NCBI RefSeq assembly: GCF_014764505.1
Contig: NZ_JACXWX010000001.1
Location: forward strand, 310,001 to 374,000
From: Phormidium tenue FACHB-886
Lineage (GTDB): Bacteria > Cyanobacteriota > Cyanobacteriia > Elainellales > Elainellaceae
Direction: 5' to 3'
DNA length: 64,000 nt
Positions 38,111 to 47,210 of this stretch are shown piece after piece. Position 1 is the stretch's first letter, and every line of letters begins with the position of its first letter. The position numbers and the translations under genes are program-made. The notes beneath the pieces were generated by a model. It saw only the letters and a list, made by a program, of their open reading frames with translations. It made no database searches and was not told the DNA's origin.

Positions 38111-38923
38111 CTAATATCCGCCTAGTTTCCCGCGTCGCTTCGTTTCCCGTTCTGCCCAGCGAAACAGCGTCAGCCCCAGCGCAAAGTAGATCGCCCCATT
38201 GAGCAGCGCGATCGCCAAGACCCCCCAATCCAACCCTTGATTCCGCGCCATTACCTCCCGCAGCAGTCCCGCCCCCGGAGCCATCGGCAGCAGATTGCCC
38301 ACAGTGCGCAGCGATCCTGTCCAGTTTTCCACCGGAACCGTAAATAAAAACAAGAGCGCAAACTGAAAGACGCTCAGCAGCTGCTGCACCTGCTTCAGGA
38401 TCAAGGCTAGCGATCCCATCGTAAATGAAATGCCATAGGCTCCCAGCAGCACCGCAACCAGCGGCAGCAGCAGCGTAGGTGGAAAGCTAAGACTGCTGCC
38501 CGTCAGCGCCATGATTAAAAACAGGATGCTGAGGTTAATCAGCAGGTTTAGCAGCAGGCTAGAGAAAGCCCGCATCAAAAATACGGTAGAGGACGAATAG
38601 GGAGATAGAAAAAGCTGCTCTAGCGTACCTGTTCTGGCTTCCTGTTGTAATCCACCTGCGATATCGCCCATTACAAATAGCATTAACGTCCACAGCACAT
38701 AGCCGATGATGATCGAATCCAGGCGATCGCCAAATTGAAACCCAGAGCCAGAAATGTATTGACTGCTTAAAAATAGCCCATAAAAAATAATTGTTGTGCC
38801 AATGATGCCACCGATCACTTCACCGGAATAACGAATCAGTTGGACAAAGCTGCGCTTCAGTTCTGCGAAAAATAAATCAACCATATGAGAATGCTCAAAT
38901 TCTTTAACATGCGATCGCTTCAC
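38111..38923 (-). CDS. ABC-2 type transporter permease
   Basis: Membrane subunit of 270 residues with six hydrophobic segments and the ABC-2 pattern around EARTGTLEQLFLSPYSSS. It overlaps the ATPase gene by four bases (ATGA-type coupling), so both are one exporter. Such pairs export polysaccharides, drugs or lipids. The neighbouring glycan genes hint at glycan export, but this is inference. Confidence 0.88.
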   Translation of the reverse strand: MKRSHVKEFEHSHMVDLFFAELKRSFVQLIRYSGEVIGGIIGTTIIFYGLFLSSQYISGSGFQFGDRLDSIIIGYVLWTLMLFVMGDIAGGLQQEARTGTLEQLFLSPYSSSTVFLMRAFSSLLLNLLINLSILFLIMALTGSSLSFPPTLLLPLVAVLLGAYGISFTMGSLALILKQVQQLLSVFQFALLFLFTVPVENWTGSLRTVGNLLPMAPGAGLLREVMARNQGLDWGVLAIALLNGAIYFALGLTLFRWAERETKRRGKLGGY

Positions 38924-39843
38924 CCTTTGGGCTTGTCGATCAGCTTCAGGAAAATTTCGGTGAGGTTGGATTGAGATTGCTCTAGGCGCACCAGCGGCAG
39001 CGGCTTGAGAATATCTAGCGCCGGATAGAGCAGCCCAGCCTCCACAAGCTGTACCTGTTGCTCCTCTACTACCGCCCCCAGCAGTTCCAGTTTCTGAACT
39101 CGATCGCGATCGATCGGCTCTCCCATCTGTATGCGATAGCTGCTATCAGAGAATTGCCGAATCAGGTCAGGGGTTTCCGCTTCGATTATGAGCTGCCCTT
39201 GGTTAATGATGGCAACTCGATTGGAAAGGGCTTGGGCAATATCAAGCTGATGCGTGGTTAGCAGAATGGCACGCCCCTCAGCGGCAATTTCTCGGATCAG
39301 CTGTTTAACGCTCTGGGTTGCTTCCACATCCAGCCCCAATGTTGGCTCATCCAACAGCAAAAGCTGCGGATCGTGGATTAGCGCCACGGCGATTGCCAAC
39401 TTCTGCTGCATCCCGCGCGACAGCTTCTGCACCAGCGTTTTTCGCTTGTCCATCAACCCAAAGCGCTCCAGCAGCACTTGCGCACGCTGCCGGGCAACCC
39501 GCCGCGTCAGCCCCCGCAACACGCCAAAGTATTCCAGGTTCTCTGTGGGGGTAAGCCGCCAATAGACGTTGCGATTGCCCTCCAGAACCGCGCCCACCGA
39601 TCGCAGCGCCTTTGTTTCTTGATGCGGATCGCGTCCGGCGATCTTTACCCAGCCGCCATCAGGCACAATCAGCCCCGCAATCATTTTGATGGTGGTCGTT
39701 TTGCCTGCGCCATTTGCGCCTAGAAACGCCAGCACTTCCTGTGGCGCAATCCGCAGTGAGACATCTTGCACCGCTGCTACCGTTTTACCGCGATCGCGGT
39801 AGATTTTTTGCAGGCGATGCACTTCTAAAATCGTCATACACAC
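38920..39843 (-). CDS. ABC transporter ATP-binding protein
   Basis: ATPase partner of the ABC-2 permease. Walker A GANGAGKTT, signature LSRGMQQKLAIAVALI and Walker B LLLLDEPTLGLD are all present, as in drug- or polysaccharide-exporting ABC-A type systems. ATG at 39843, or the internal ATG two codons later. A 4-bp overlap with the permease gene indicates co-translation. Confidence 0.92.
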   Translation of the reverse strand: MCMTILEVHRLQKIYRDRGKTVAAVQDVSLRIAPQEVLAFLGANGAGKTTTIKMIAGLIVPDGGWVKIAGRDPHQETKALRSVGAVLEGNRNVYWRLTPTENLEYFGVLRGLTRRVARQRAQVLLERFGLMDKRKTLVQKLSRGMQQKLAIAVALIHDPQLLLLDEPTLGLDVEATQSVKQLIREIAAEGRAILLTTHQLDIAQALSNRVAIINQGQLIIEAETPDLIRQFSDSSYRIQMGEPIDRDRVQKLELLGAVVEEQQVQLVEAGLLYPALDILKPLPLVRLEQSQSNLTEIFLKLIDKPKG

Positions 39844-39902
39844 AGAAGAAGCGGTTTTTTGACAGACGGAGTTTAAAAAACTTTGTTCCGCCTCTCCTCA
39901 TC

Positions 39903-41123
39903 CTAGACCTTTTCTTTAGGCGGAGGCGTGACCCCGCGCCGACTGAGGCTTTCTTCCAGCTCTCCCAAAAACTCAAAATCCTCTTCTGGTAGCACGTTGC
40001 TAAACTCAACCGATCGTTTTTCCAAAAATGCAAATGCCTGCCGGAATTGGTCAGGCGTTGCGTCCAGCGGCGCATCAAAATGGCAAGGAATAATGCGCTG
40101 GAAGCCCCAGCTCGCGACTTTATCTGCCCAGGTAATTACCTCACGTGGGTCACGGTTCAAGATCAACCGCTGCAAAACTGGTGCAACAAACAGCCGCCCG
40201 CCGCCGCGCAACGCTGCAAACGACCGCTGCCAGCCCGCTTTCCAGCGGAACGGAAATAAGCCAAAGTATGCCCGTTTAGAGCGATCGGCGGACTTAAAGG
40301 CGTTGCGGATTGTTTGCCCTAGCTGCACTACATCCAGCGCACTCGGACGAAAATAGAACGAGAACAGCGAAATTCGCTGCCATCCCTTGCGGCGCTGCTC
40401 AGGCGTATCTTCTACATCATCCAAGGCAGTCTCTCTGGCATGAAACAGCAGGGCATAAGGATCGAGCTGGACGATCGCGGGCGGTTCTTCAGGGACAGAC
40501 AGCACAGCATCAACAATCAGCAGCGTACCCGATCGCCTGTGAAACACCGCAACCTCTTCGTAAGGTCCTAAGCCCAGATCGATTGGACCTAGAATTGCAT
40601 AGTCGAACTCATCGAGGAAGGGAACGGTCTGGCTTGCCTGACTATCTTCCTGCGGTAGACGGTGCGTCCGAGCTGCCGGAAAGCCGAGCCAGCTCAGCGG
40701 CAAGTTGACTGGAAAGCTCCACTGGTGCGGTGAGACAAACACTTGAGCGTTGGGAAACTTGCGGGCAAAAGGTCCCACGAAGACCTTGTGTTCGATCGCC
40801 GAAACTGTTGGCAAAATGATGTACTTCACTTCACCATGCGCTGCCTCCAGCTCCTTCATAAACCGGATGCATTCTGGCGTAGGAGCAACAGGCGCATATA
40901 CCAACAGCCCGCCAGCCTCGAGCTTCACGACGGTCATCCGGATCGGCACCACCACATACAAAATTCCCTGAACCTGATCAAATGTCCAAATCGTCTCTTT
41001 GACCACTTCTGTGCAGATCGTCCGCCGTCTGCCGTAAGGATACAGCGGGGCAGCCAGCCAAAACGTCCAAGACCAGTCGCCCGGATGGGCAGGATCGTTT
41101 CGTTGTTCGCTGCTGTTCTTCAT
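39903..41123 (-). CDS. DUF4336 family protein
   Basis: 406-residue protein with the pattern of DUF4336, a family with a metallo-beta-lactamase-like fold common in cyanobacteria and plants: SWTFWLAAPLYPYGRR near the start, then VKYIILPTVSAIEHKVFVGPFARKFPNAQVFVSPHQWSF. No signal peptide. Function is not known. It lies 59 bp upstream of the ABC ATPase gene on the same strand. Confidence 0.85.
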   Translation of the reverse strand: MKNSSEQRNDPAHPGDWSWTFWLAAPLYPYGRRRTICTEVVKETIWTFDQVQGILYVVVPIRMTVVKLEAGGLLVYAPVAPTPECIRFMKELEAAHGEVKYIILPTVSAIEHKVFVGPFARKFPNAQVFVSPHQWSFPVNLPLSWLGFPAARTHRLPQEDSQASQTVPFLDEFDYAILGPIDLGLGPYEEVAVFHRRSGTLLIVDAVLSVPEEPPAIVQLDPYALLFHARETALDDVEDTPEQRRKGWQRISLFSFYFRPSALDVVQLGQTIRNAFKSADRSKRAYFGLFPFRWKAGWQRSFAALRGGGRLFVAPVLQRLILNRDPREVITWADKVASWGFQRIIPCHFDAPLDATPDQFRQAFAFLEKRSVEFSNVLPEEDFEFLGELEESLSRRGVTPPPKEKV

Positions 41124-41395
41124 GCGCCGCTCCCCTTTGCCGCTGCTAGATCGCCTTCCCTAACCATTGTCATGCCATGTCGATTTGCGTACAGCCGCTA
41201 TCAGGGGAGCGCTGCCCCCCTAATTGTGCAAATTCTATACATCAAGCAGGAGTGTATCAGATCGAGGGTAGGGCGGTCGGCTATCTTTATCAGGATTCAT
41301 ATGGGGTGAAACACTCTAGCTATGGGGGAGTCACGCGCCCCGAACTTCCGCTGTATTCTAAATCTACAGCTAGATTTTGTAGAGCTTAGGGGTTA

Positions 41396-42610
41396 ATGGC
41401 GCAACTTGACAAGGCAAGTTCCAAACCGATCGACCGACCCGAGCGACGCTACGACTGGGATGGGTTGAGAGTTTTAGCGGTGCTGCTGCTGATTTATTTC
41501 CATACTGCAGCCATTTTCTACAACGGGGAGCTTGGTGAGTTTTACATCCGAAACGCGCAGACCAGCGCATTCATGAGCGGATTGGTTTTGTTTGTTCACC
41601 AGTGGCACATGCCATTATTTTTTCTGTTGTCAGGTGCAGGCACAGGCATTGCGCTATCGTTTCGAGCGCCTCAGCAATACCTCTACGAGCGCAGCCTGCG
41701 GCTGCTGATTCCCTTTGTGTTTGGCACGCTGGTTCTGGTACCGCCCTTGGTCTACTATCACCTGCTAAGCAATCCCAGCTATCACGCCTCTTACGTTCAG
41801 TTCTACCCCCAGTTCTTCAACGGAATTCGTCCGGCTGGCAATTTTGAGTGGGGGCATCTATGGTTTGTCATTTACCTGTTTGTATTTTCGCTGTTGGCGT
41901 TGCCGTTATTTCTGCATTTAAGAGGCACAGGCACACAGTGGCAGGCAAAACTGGCAGCGCTAATGGAAAAACCAGGAGGCATCTTCTGGCTGGCAGTGCC
42001 TTTGGCAATAGTCGAAGCAGCCCTGCGACCCCGCTGGATTGGCTTCCAGAACCTCTATGACGACTGGGCGAATTTTGCGCTGTACTTGCTTTATTTCATC
42101 TACGGGTATCTTATTTGTGCTGACCCACGCTTTGAGCAGGCGATCGATCGGCAGCTGAGAACGGCAATTGTTTTGGCAGCGGGCTGTATGCTGGTGCTGT
42201 TTGGCTTATGGCAAACCAGCAGCGTTCCAGAGCGAGGCTATTCGCCAGAGTATGTATTGTACCAAGCCTTTCGAGGATTTACCGCCTGGTGCTGGATTGT
42301 GGCATGGCTGGGGCTGGGTCGTAGATATCTCAAGTTTGATCACAAGCTGCTGCGCTATGCTAGCGAAGCCTCTTATCCGGTGTTCTTGCTGCATCCAACG
42401 GTGCTGGTTGCAATTGGCTTCTATGTAATGCAGTGGGATATCAGTGTGGCGGCAAAGTTTGCAATCATCAGCACCGCTTCCCTGATTGGAACGATCGCGC
42501 TGTATGAGCTGTTGGTTCGGCGCTATAACGTGATGCGGTTTTTGTTTGGGCTGAAGCCGATTCGCAGGCAATCGACTGACCTCAAGCCGCAAGATTCAGT
42601 TAGTGCATAG
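41396..42610 (+). CDS. Acyltransferase 3 family membrane protein
   Basis: 404 residues with about ten membrane segments. The family pattern is clear: RRYDWDGLRVLAVLLLIYFHTAA with the conserved His, and HMPLFFLLSG. Members O-acetylate glycans or lipids across the membrane, which would match the SGNH protein in the same area, though that link is inferred. Start ATG at 41396 follows AGGGGTTA. Confidence 0.88.
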   Translation: MAQLDKASSKPIDRPERRYDWDGLRVLAVLLLIYFHTAAIFYNGELGEFYIRNAQTSAFMSGLVLFVHQWHMPLFFLLSGAGTGIALSFRAPQQYLYERSLRLLIPFVFGTLVLVPPLVYYHLLSNPSYHASYVQFYPQFFNGIRPAGNFEWGHLWFVIYLFVFSLLALPLFLHLRGTGTQWQAKLAALMEKPGGIFWLAVPLAIVEAALRPRWIGFQNLYDDWANFALYLLYFIYGYLICADPRFEQAIDRQLRTAIVLAAGCMLVLFGLWQTSSVPERGYSPEYVLYQAFRGFTAWCWIVAWLGLGRRYLKFDHKLLRYASEASYPVFLLHPTVLVAIGFYVMQWDISVAAKFAIISTASLIGTIALYELLVRRYNVMRFLFGLKPIRRQSTDLKPQDSVSA

Positions 42611-42636
42611 ACCAGCGTCGATCTATGCACTAGAAA

Positions 42637-43494
42637 CTATGCATTAGAGACATTAGATAGAAACTGTAGCACCTGCGCATTGAATTCTTTTGCCTGCTCT
42701 AGATGCGTCCAGTGCCCACAGGCATCAAACAAATGGAACCGCACATTCGGCAACCGCTGAGCCGCTTGCGCCTGAGAAACGGGCAGCACAGGGTCTTGTT
42801 TTCCCCAAACAACCAGCGTAGGAGCTGTGATCGTCTGCAGGCGATCGAGAATCGGGCGATACACAGCAGGTCTCACCCCACGCAAACCAATGTTGGTGCG
42901 AATCTGGGCAAACAGCGCTTCCCGTGCGCCCGGAAGCGTCAGGATTTCGTGGAATAGGTCGATCCACTCGTCGGTAACCAGCGACTGATCAAAAATAATT
43001 TGTTTCAGGAATAGCGCTGTGCTGATGCGCGTAGGTTTGTAGAGTTTGTCCACAAAAGGAAGATTTGCCAGCCGCAGGCTGGGGGAGATTCTTTGACCCA
43101 ACCCCAAGCTATTGACCAGCACCAGTGCTGCAACATCCTGAGGATAGGTCAGGGCAAACTGCAGGGCAATGCCGCCGCCCATGGAATTGCCGATCAAACT
43201 GGGGCGATCGATCGCCAGAACGTCTATAAATGCTTTGACAAATGCGGTCAAATCGGTCAGGGCGTAAGTGCCGGATGGCTTATCCGATCGACCCGACCCC
43301 ATGAGGTCAACTGCGTAAACCCGGTGATGTTGCGCTAGCTCCAGCATGTTCAGCGTCCAAGTCTCGACACAGCTGCCAATCCCGTGCAGCAGGATGACCG
43401 CCGTACCGCGATCGCCCAAACTCCAGTAGCGCGTCTTGATATCACCCACCCAAACATACTGGTCTTCTGGTGTTTGCTGCATAATTATCGGCAT
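42637..43494 (-). CDS. Alpha/beta hydrolase
   Basis: 285 residues with the oxyanion motif LLHGIGSCVETW and the nucleophile elbow GNSMGG (Ser). DPVLP and CGHWTHLE carry the acid and the His. It starts two bases after the stop of the PhyH gene, so the two are translationally linked. The natural substrate is unknown; esters or C-C hydrolases are possible. Confidence 0.88.
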   Translation of the reverse strand: MPIIMQQTPEDQYVWVGDIKTRYWSLGDRGTAVILLHGIGSCVETWTLNMLELAQHHRVYAVDLMGSGRSDKPSGTYALTDLTAFVKAFIDVLAIDRPSLIGNSMGGGIALQFALTYPQDVAALVLVNSLGLGQRISPSLRLANLPFVDKLYKPTRISTALFLKQIIFDQSLVTDEWIDLFHEILTLPGAREALFAQIRTNIGLRGVRPAVYRPILDRLQTITAPTLVVWGKQDPVLPVSQAQAAQRLPNVRFHLFDACGHWTHLEQAKEFNAQVLQFLSNVSNA

Positions 43495-43496
43495 GA

Positions 43497-44423
43497 TTAT
43501 CGGCGAATAGAATTACGAACCCGCTTGGCAGCGGCTGAATGCCCGATCGGCGCATCACCCACCCAGCGCTCATCTATCGGCTCGGACGCAAGCTGATAGC
43601 GACTATCTGAGGAAAGCCGAATTTGCTGAGAATGGTTGTCCAAGCTGGCGTGGATCGTAAACATGCCAAACACCAGCACATCACCTGCCTTAAACTCATT
43701 GGTGAGCCAGCGCCCGCCATAGCGCTGCCGCAGAGAAACTGGATTTTTTGACAGTGCCCCGCTCCACACCTTTTGCCCCGATGCATACAGCCCACTCGTC
43801 TGCCGATCTGGGATATAGCTATCGACATCCATCCGACCGTAGCTATTTCTGATCGAGTCGAGCCGATGCGATCTTTCCAAAATCATCAGCCCACCCATGT
43901 CCCAAGACACATCTCCCAACGGCACCCAGCTCGTATAGAGATTGTGGGAACCGCGCCCCATGTAAACGATATCGCAGTGAGGATAGGTTCCTTGACCGGG
44001 AGCCACTGCCCGCAGCCAAGTGTAGTCAAAATGCCGCACCGTTCCGCCCAAAAGCTGCTGATAAAACTGCATCATGCTGCCGGAATAGAGCAGCTGTTTT
44101 AGAGTTGGGCTATAGGCAACCAGATCCGGACGAAACTGCATCGCCACGCCTGGTTTTGCCACTGCTTCGATCGCCGCATAGTCAGGATCTAGCGCGCCTT
44201 CAGCCCAAAGACGATCGCAAATTTCCTGCCGTGCCTGCCAAACTTGGTCTGCGTCTAGTAGACCTGGCAAATAGAGATAGCCTGCTTCTTGCATTCGCTG
44301 CTGCAATGCCTGAGGCTGGTGGACTAGCTCAATTGCCGTTTCCAGATTGCCAAAGGCAGCAGGGTGGCGATCGAGTTCATGCCTCAGTGAGGTCAGGCTA
44401 CCTTGAGGGATGGAGAGAGACAT
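43497..44423 (-). CDS. Phytanoyl-CoA dioxygenase (PhyH) family oxygenase
   Basis: Fe(II)/2-oxoglutarate-dependent oxygenase. The iron triad is visible: HCD in GTYPHCDIVYM, and the distal His in MFTIHASLDNHSQQ, with an Arg (IRLSSDSRYQ) for 2-oxoglutarate. The ATG at 44423 is preferred; the upstream TTG at 44477 adds 18 residues with an odd Ile-Ala run. It is the first gene of the pair with the hydrolase. The substrate is unknown. Confidence 0.85.
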   Translation of the reverse strand: MSLSIPQGSLTSLRHELDRHPAAFGNLETAIELVHQPQALQQRMQEAGYLYLPGLLDADQVWQARQEICDRLWAEGALDPDYAAIEAVAKPGVAMQFRPDLVAYSPTLKQLLYSGSMMQFYQQLLGGTVRHFDYTWLRAVAPGQGTYPHCDIVYMGRGSHNLYTSWVPLGDVSWDMGGLMILERSHRLDSIRNSYGRMDVDSYIPDRQTSGLYASGQKVWSGALSKNPVSLRQRYGGRWLTNEFKAGDVLVFGMFTIHASLDNHSQQIRLSSDSRYQLASEPIDERWVGDAPIGHSAAAKRVRNSIRR

Positions 44424-44539
44424 CTGATTTCTAATCGCAATGGCGATAGCTATACATCCCCATTGTGAATGAACCAAAACGACTTGTTTAATTTGCCAGC
44501 TCGATCGGCAAAATTTGTTTATTGTTCAAGCCAAGGCGG

Positions 44540-44660
44540 ACATAGCGCAACGCGCATAGGTCAGGACAAACCCTTTTGTGTAAAAAACCCGCTACGCGAG
44601 GTTTTTACACAAAAGAATTTTAATCCAGGCGTGTAGCGCCATATAGGTACAGCGCAACGC
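44540..44660. repeat. Intergenic palindromic repeat, copy 4
   Basis: The core hairpin at 44573-44615 is CTTTTGTGTAAAAA ... TTTTTACACAAAAG with CCCGCTACGCGAGG in the centre. Its left flank (AGCGCAACGCGCATAGGTCAGGAC) is the reverse complement of the right flank of copy 5 (GTCCTGACGTATGTGCGTAACGCT) with a few changes. The right flank (AATCCAGGCGTGTAGCGCC) is shared with copy 3. It lies between the PhyH and GNAT genes. Confidence 0.8.
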
Positions 44661-44673
44661 ACCATTAAACGAC

Positions 44674-45117
44674 CTACCGTTTTAATAGCTCCATCCAAAG
44701 AGATGGGTGTGGAGATAAGGAGAATCCTACTTTTTGATAAAGAGCTTGGGCATCCAGGGTGAGCAACGCAAAGTGATCGACTTCGGCAACCGCGGGATGC
44801 TGGACAAGCAATTTTGTCATTGCCAAGGCTAATCCACGTTTCCGATGCTCCTGCAGAACATAAACGTCAGTCAAATAGGCAAACGTCGCGTAGTCGGTTA
44901 CCGACCGAGCAAACCCTACTTGCTTGCCTTGATAGTAAACACCTGCACATAAAGAATTTGCAATGGCTTTGTGCAGCCTGTCCATTGTTAAAGTCTTCGC
45001 CCAAAAGGTGTCATGCAGAAACGCTAATGTGCGATCTAAATCGAGCTTGTTTGTATCTGTTGAGACTGAATACTCTTCAACCTGAGCTTCAATCACTTCA
45101 AGTGTGGTCAGTGGCAT
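44674..45117 (-). CDS. GNAT family N-acetyltransferase
   Basis: 147 residues in the GNAT fold, with the acetyl-CoA loop VLQEHRKRGLALAM (Q/RxxGxG/A type) and DVYVLQ before it, as in family members acting on small molecules or proteins. The ATG at 45117 has a strong GGAGG upstream; longer starts lack one. It is 75 nt downstream of the APC permease gene on the same strand. Confidence 0.85.
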   Translation of the reverse strand: MPLTTLEVIEAQVEEYSVSTDTNKLDLDRTLAFLHDTFWAKTLTMDRLHKAIANSLCAGVYYQGKQVGFARSVTDYATFAYLTDVYVLQEHRKRGLALAMTKLLVQHPAVAEVDHFALLTLDAQALYQKVGFSLSPHPSLWMELLKR

Positions 45118-45192
45118 CTCTCCTCCAAGAAAGCAGCAGAATAGGACAGTCTGGCGAGATAACCTTTGCATCATCTCGCCCTGTTTATTACT

Positions 45193-46629
45193 CTATTCGC
45201 TGACGCGATCGCTCGCGCGACTGTGGGCTGCTTCAAGCTCACGCTCGATATCCTCGATCGCTTGGGGAGAGCGGCGCCGCAGCGACCAAAGGAACCAAGC
45301 GCCCACAGTTAAATACAACAAGAAGATATAAGGAAAGATGTTGTAAGGGAAAGCGGGTACAGGATAAATGCTACCTATCAAGGGAATCGCCATAAACAGC
45401 ACTGCTAGAGCAGCGATCACGCGATGATGCGTCTGCACATTGCCCAAGCGCGCTAGATACACAGGAGCAGCAATCGAAACAAGGATATAGACAAACAGCA
45501 AGCCATAGGTTGCGATTGATGCCAAGTAACCGAGGATATCTAGGTCTGCAACCCCAAACAGCGACATCAATGCGATGACCAGAAACACAGAGATACTAGC
45601 CAACGTAACCGCAACGTGAGGCGTTTCGTTGCGTGCGTGTGCTGCACCAAGCTGTGAGGGATAGAAGCGATGGCGTGCCAGGGAGTAGGCAATCCGTGAG
45701 CCTGCGTTCAAACTCGCGAGCGCACAGCTAAAAAAGCTAATGATCAGCACAATGTTGATAATAATGCCCAACCAGCCCACACCTGCTAGATTTGCCATAG
45801 CATTCAGCGGAGCCTCTACTTCATTAAACGGTGTGGCAGAACCACTGAACGCCAAGACTTCGCTGTAGGAGAGCAGCACATAGAAGCTGCCTGCTAGCAA
45901 CGTACTCCAGACAATTGCGCGGGGAATAGAGCTTGTCGGTCTCTTAGCTTCATCTCCCAGTGTGGTAGCGCTTTCAAAGCCAGTAAAGCTGAGAATTGCC
46001 AGCACCATTGCCAAGCTGATTCCACTGGGAGTAGCACCTCTAAGCGTAAGCTGGGAGAAGTCGATCGCAAAGCCTTGCCTTGCCAGGACGAGCAACGCCA
46101 GCAGGGTGACAGCACCAATGCTAATAAACTCGATGATCAACATCAGAACCGCTGAGAGCTGGATATCGGTATAGGCAATATACCAAGCAACACCCATACA
46201 AACGGCAAATAGTAAAACGGAAGGAGCCTGCAAACCAAAGTCACCCAACAAGATATTGGTGTAGTAGGAAAATCCAGCCGTCACGTTTGCAGCTAGCAGG
46301 AGGTAGGCTAATGTTAGCGCCCAACCCGCCAATACACCCGCCGTTGAACCCAGCCCCCTGGCAATATAGGTATACAAAGCGCCAGGTGAGGCAGAACGAC
46401 GAGCAAATTGATTGATGCAGAAACAGACAAAAACCAAACCGATGGTAGCGATCAGGTATGAGAACCAAGTTGCTGTACCAGCACTAGCAAATACAAATCC
46501 GATCAATGCTGCTGGCACAGTAGAAGGGGCAATCATCGAGACGGATTGAGCCAAAACTTCCGGAAAAGATAGGCAGTCACGACGCAGCCCTGTATCCGCT
46601 GTGGCTCTCTGTGATGATTTAACAGCCAT
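45193..46629 (-). CDS. APC family amino acid/amine permease (copy 1)
   Basis: 478 residues, about twelve membrane segments. The consensus amphipathic segment SMIAPSTVPAALIGF and the FTGFESATTLGDEA motif identify an amino acid-polyamine-organocation transporter. It is a near-duplicate of the 48206-49621 gene. It diverges from the DUF3445 gene across a 581-bp region and may be co-transcribed with the GNAT gene. Confidence 0.92.
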   Translation of the reverse strand: MAVKSSQRATADTGLRRDCLSFPEVLAQSVSMIAPSTVPAALIGFVFASAGTATWFSYLIATIGLVFVCFCINQFARRSASPGALYTYIARGLGSTAGVLAGWALTLAYLLLAANVTAGFSYYTNILLGDFGLQAPSVLLFAVCMGVAWYIAYTDIQLSAVLMLIIEFISIGAVTLLALLVLARQGFAIDFSQLTLRGATPSGISLAMVLAILSFTGFESATTLGDEAKRPTSSIPRAIVWSTLLAGSFYVLLSYSEVLAFSGSATPFNEVEAPLNAMANLAGVGWLGIIINIVLIISFFSCALASLNAGSRIAYSLARHRFYPSQLGAAHARNETPHVAVTLASISVFLVIALMSLFGVADLDILGYLASIATYGLLFVYILVSIAAPVYLARLGNVQTHHRVIAALAVLFMAIPLIGSIYPVPAFPYNIFPYIFLLYLTVGAWFLWSLRRRSPQAIEDIERELEAAHSRASDRVSE

Positions 46630-47210
46630 GTTTAACCTCTAGTGATTCAATCTTTTGTGCTTGCATACCGTTTGAACTCCAGTCGTTCAACTGAATACTG
46701 CTCCCAACTGCCAAATCGTAAATGACTAAAACTCTTGTCTAGCTAGCGCTGCCTATTGATATTGAGAAGTTACGATCGTAGCTCGCAGACAGCAACCACT
46801 GATGATCAGGCAACACAAGCAACCGAGAGAGGGAAACAAGCTCTCGCAGCACAATAATATTTCTAGCTAAAGAAGTCTGTACGAGGAGAATATACTAAAA
46901 GTCTAATCCAGTCAATTGAGCTGTGTTACCACTCGAAGTATATGCGTCAATACAGGACTTGGAATGTAGTTTGCACAGCTTTTTTGCCACAAACGCTACG
47001 AGCATGGAGGTACAATGCTGCGAGCGCCCTAGAGCGATCGAGCCTGGATGAAATAAAGGCGTTAATTTCCCAAATTTTCGTCATAAAACTCTCATGAAGG
47101 AGCTTCATCAGAAATTAACAATTCTTAGAGTATGGCGATCGCCGATTGCTGTATCCAGACAACCCAGCTACTCTAGACAATAATTTCTATAGCCATTTAG
47201 CCATTTAGCC
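46630..47210. other. Divergent promoter region, permease 1 and DUF3445 gene
   Basis: 581 bp without a gene. It contains a hairpin at 46825-46845 (GAGAG ... CTCTC) with AGGGAAACAAGC in its loop; the leader of the second permease has a similar AGGGAACAAGC at 49976-49986. Also, CCATTTAG repeats directly before the DUF3445 ATG at 47211. Confidence 0.45.

Noticed and set aside
46630-47210. Guanidine, glutamine or other known riboswitch in the permease leaders
   Set aside because: Short segments looked suggestive, but the conserved cores of these classes are not present, so no call is made.
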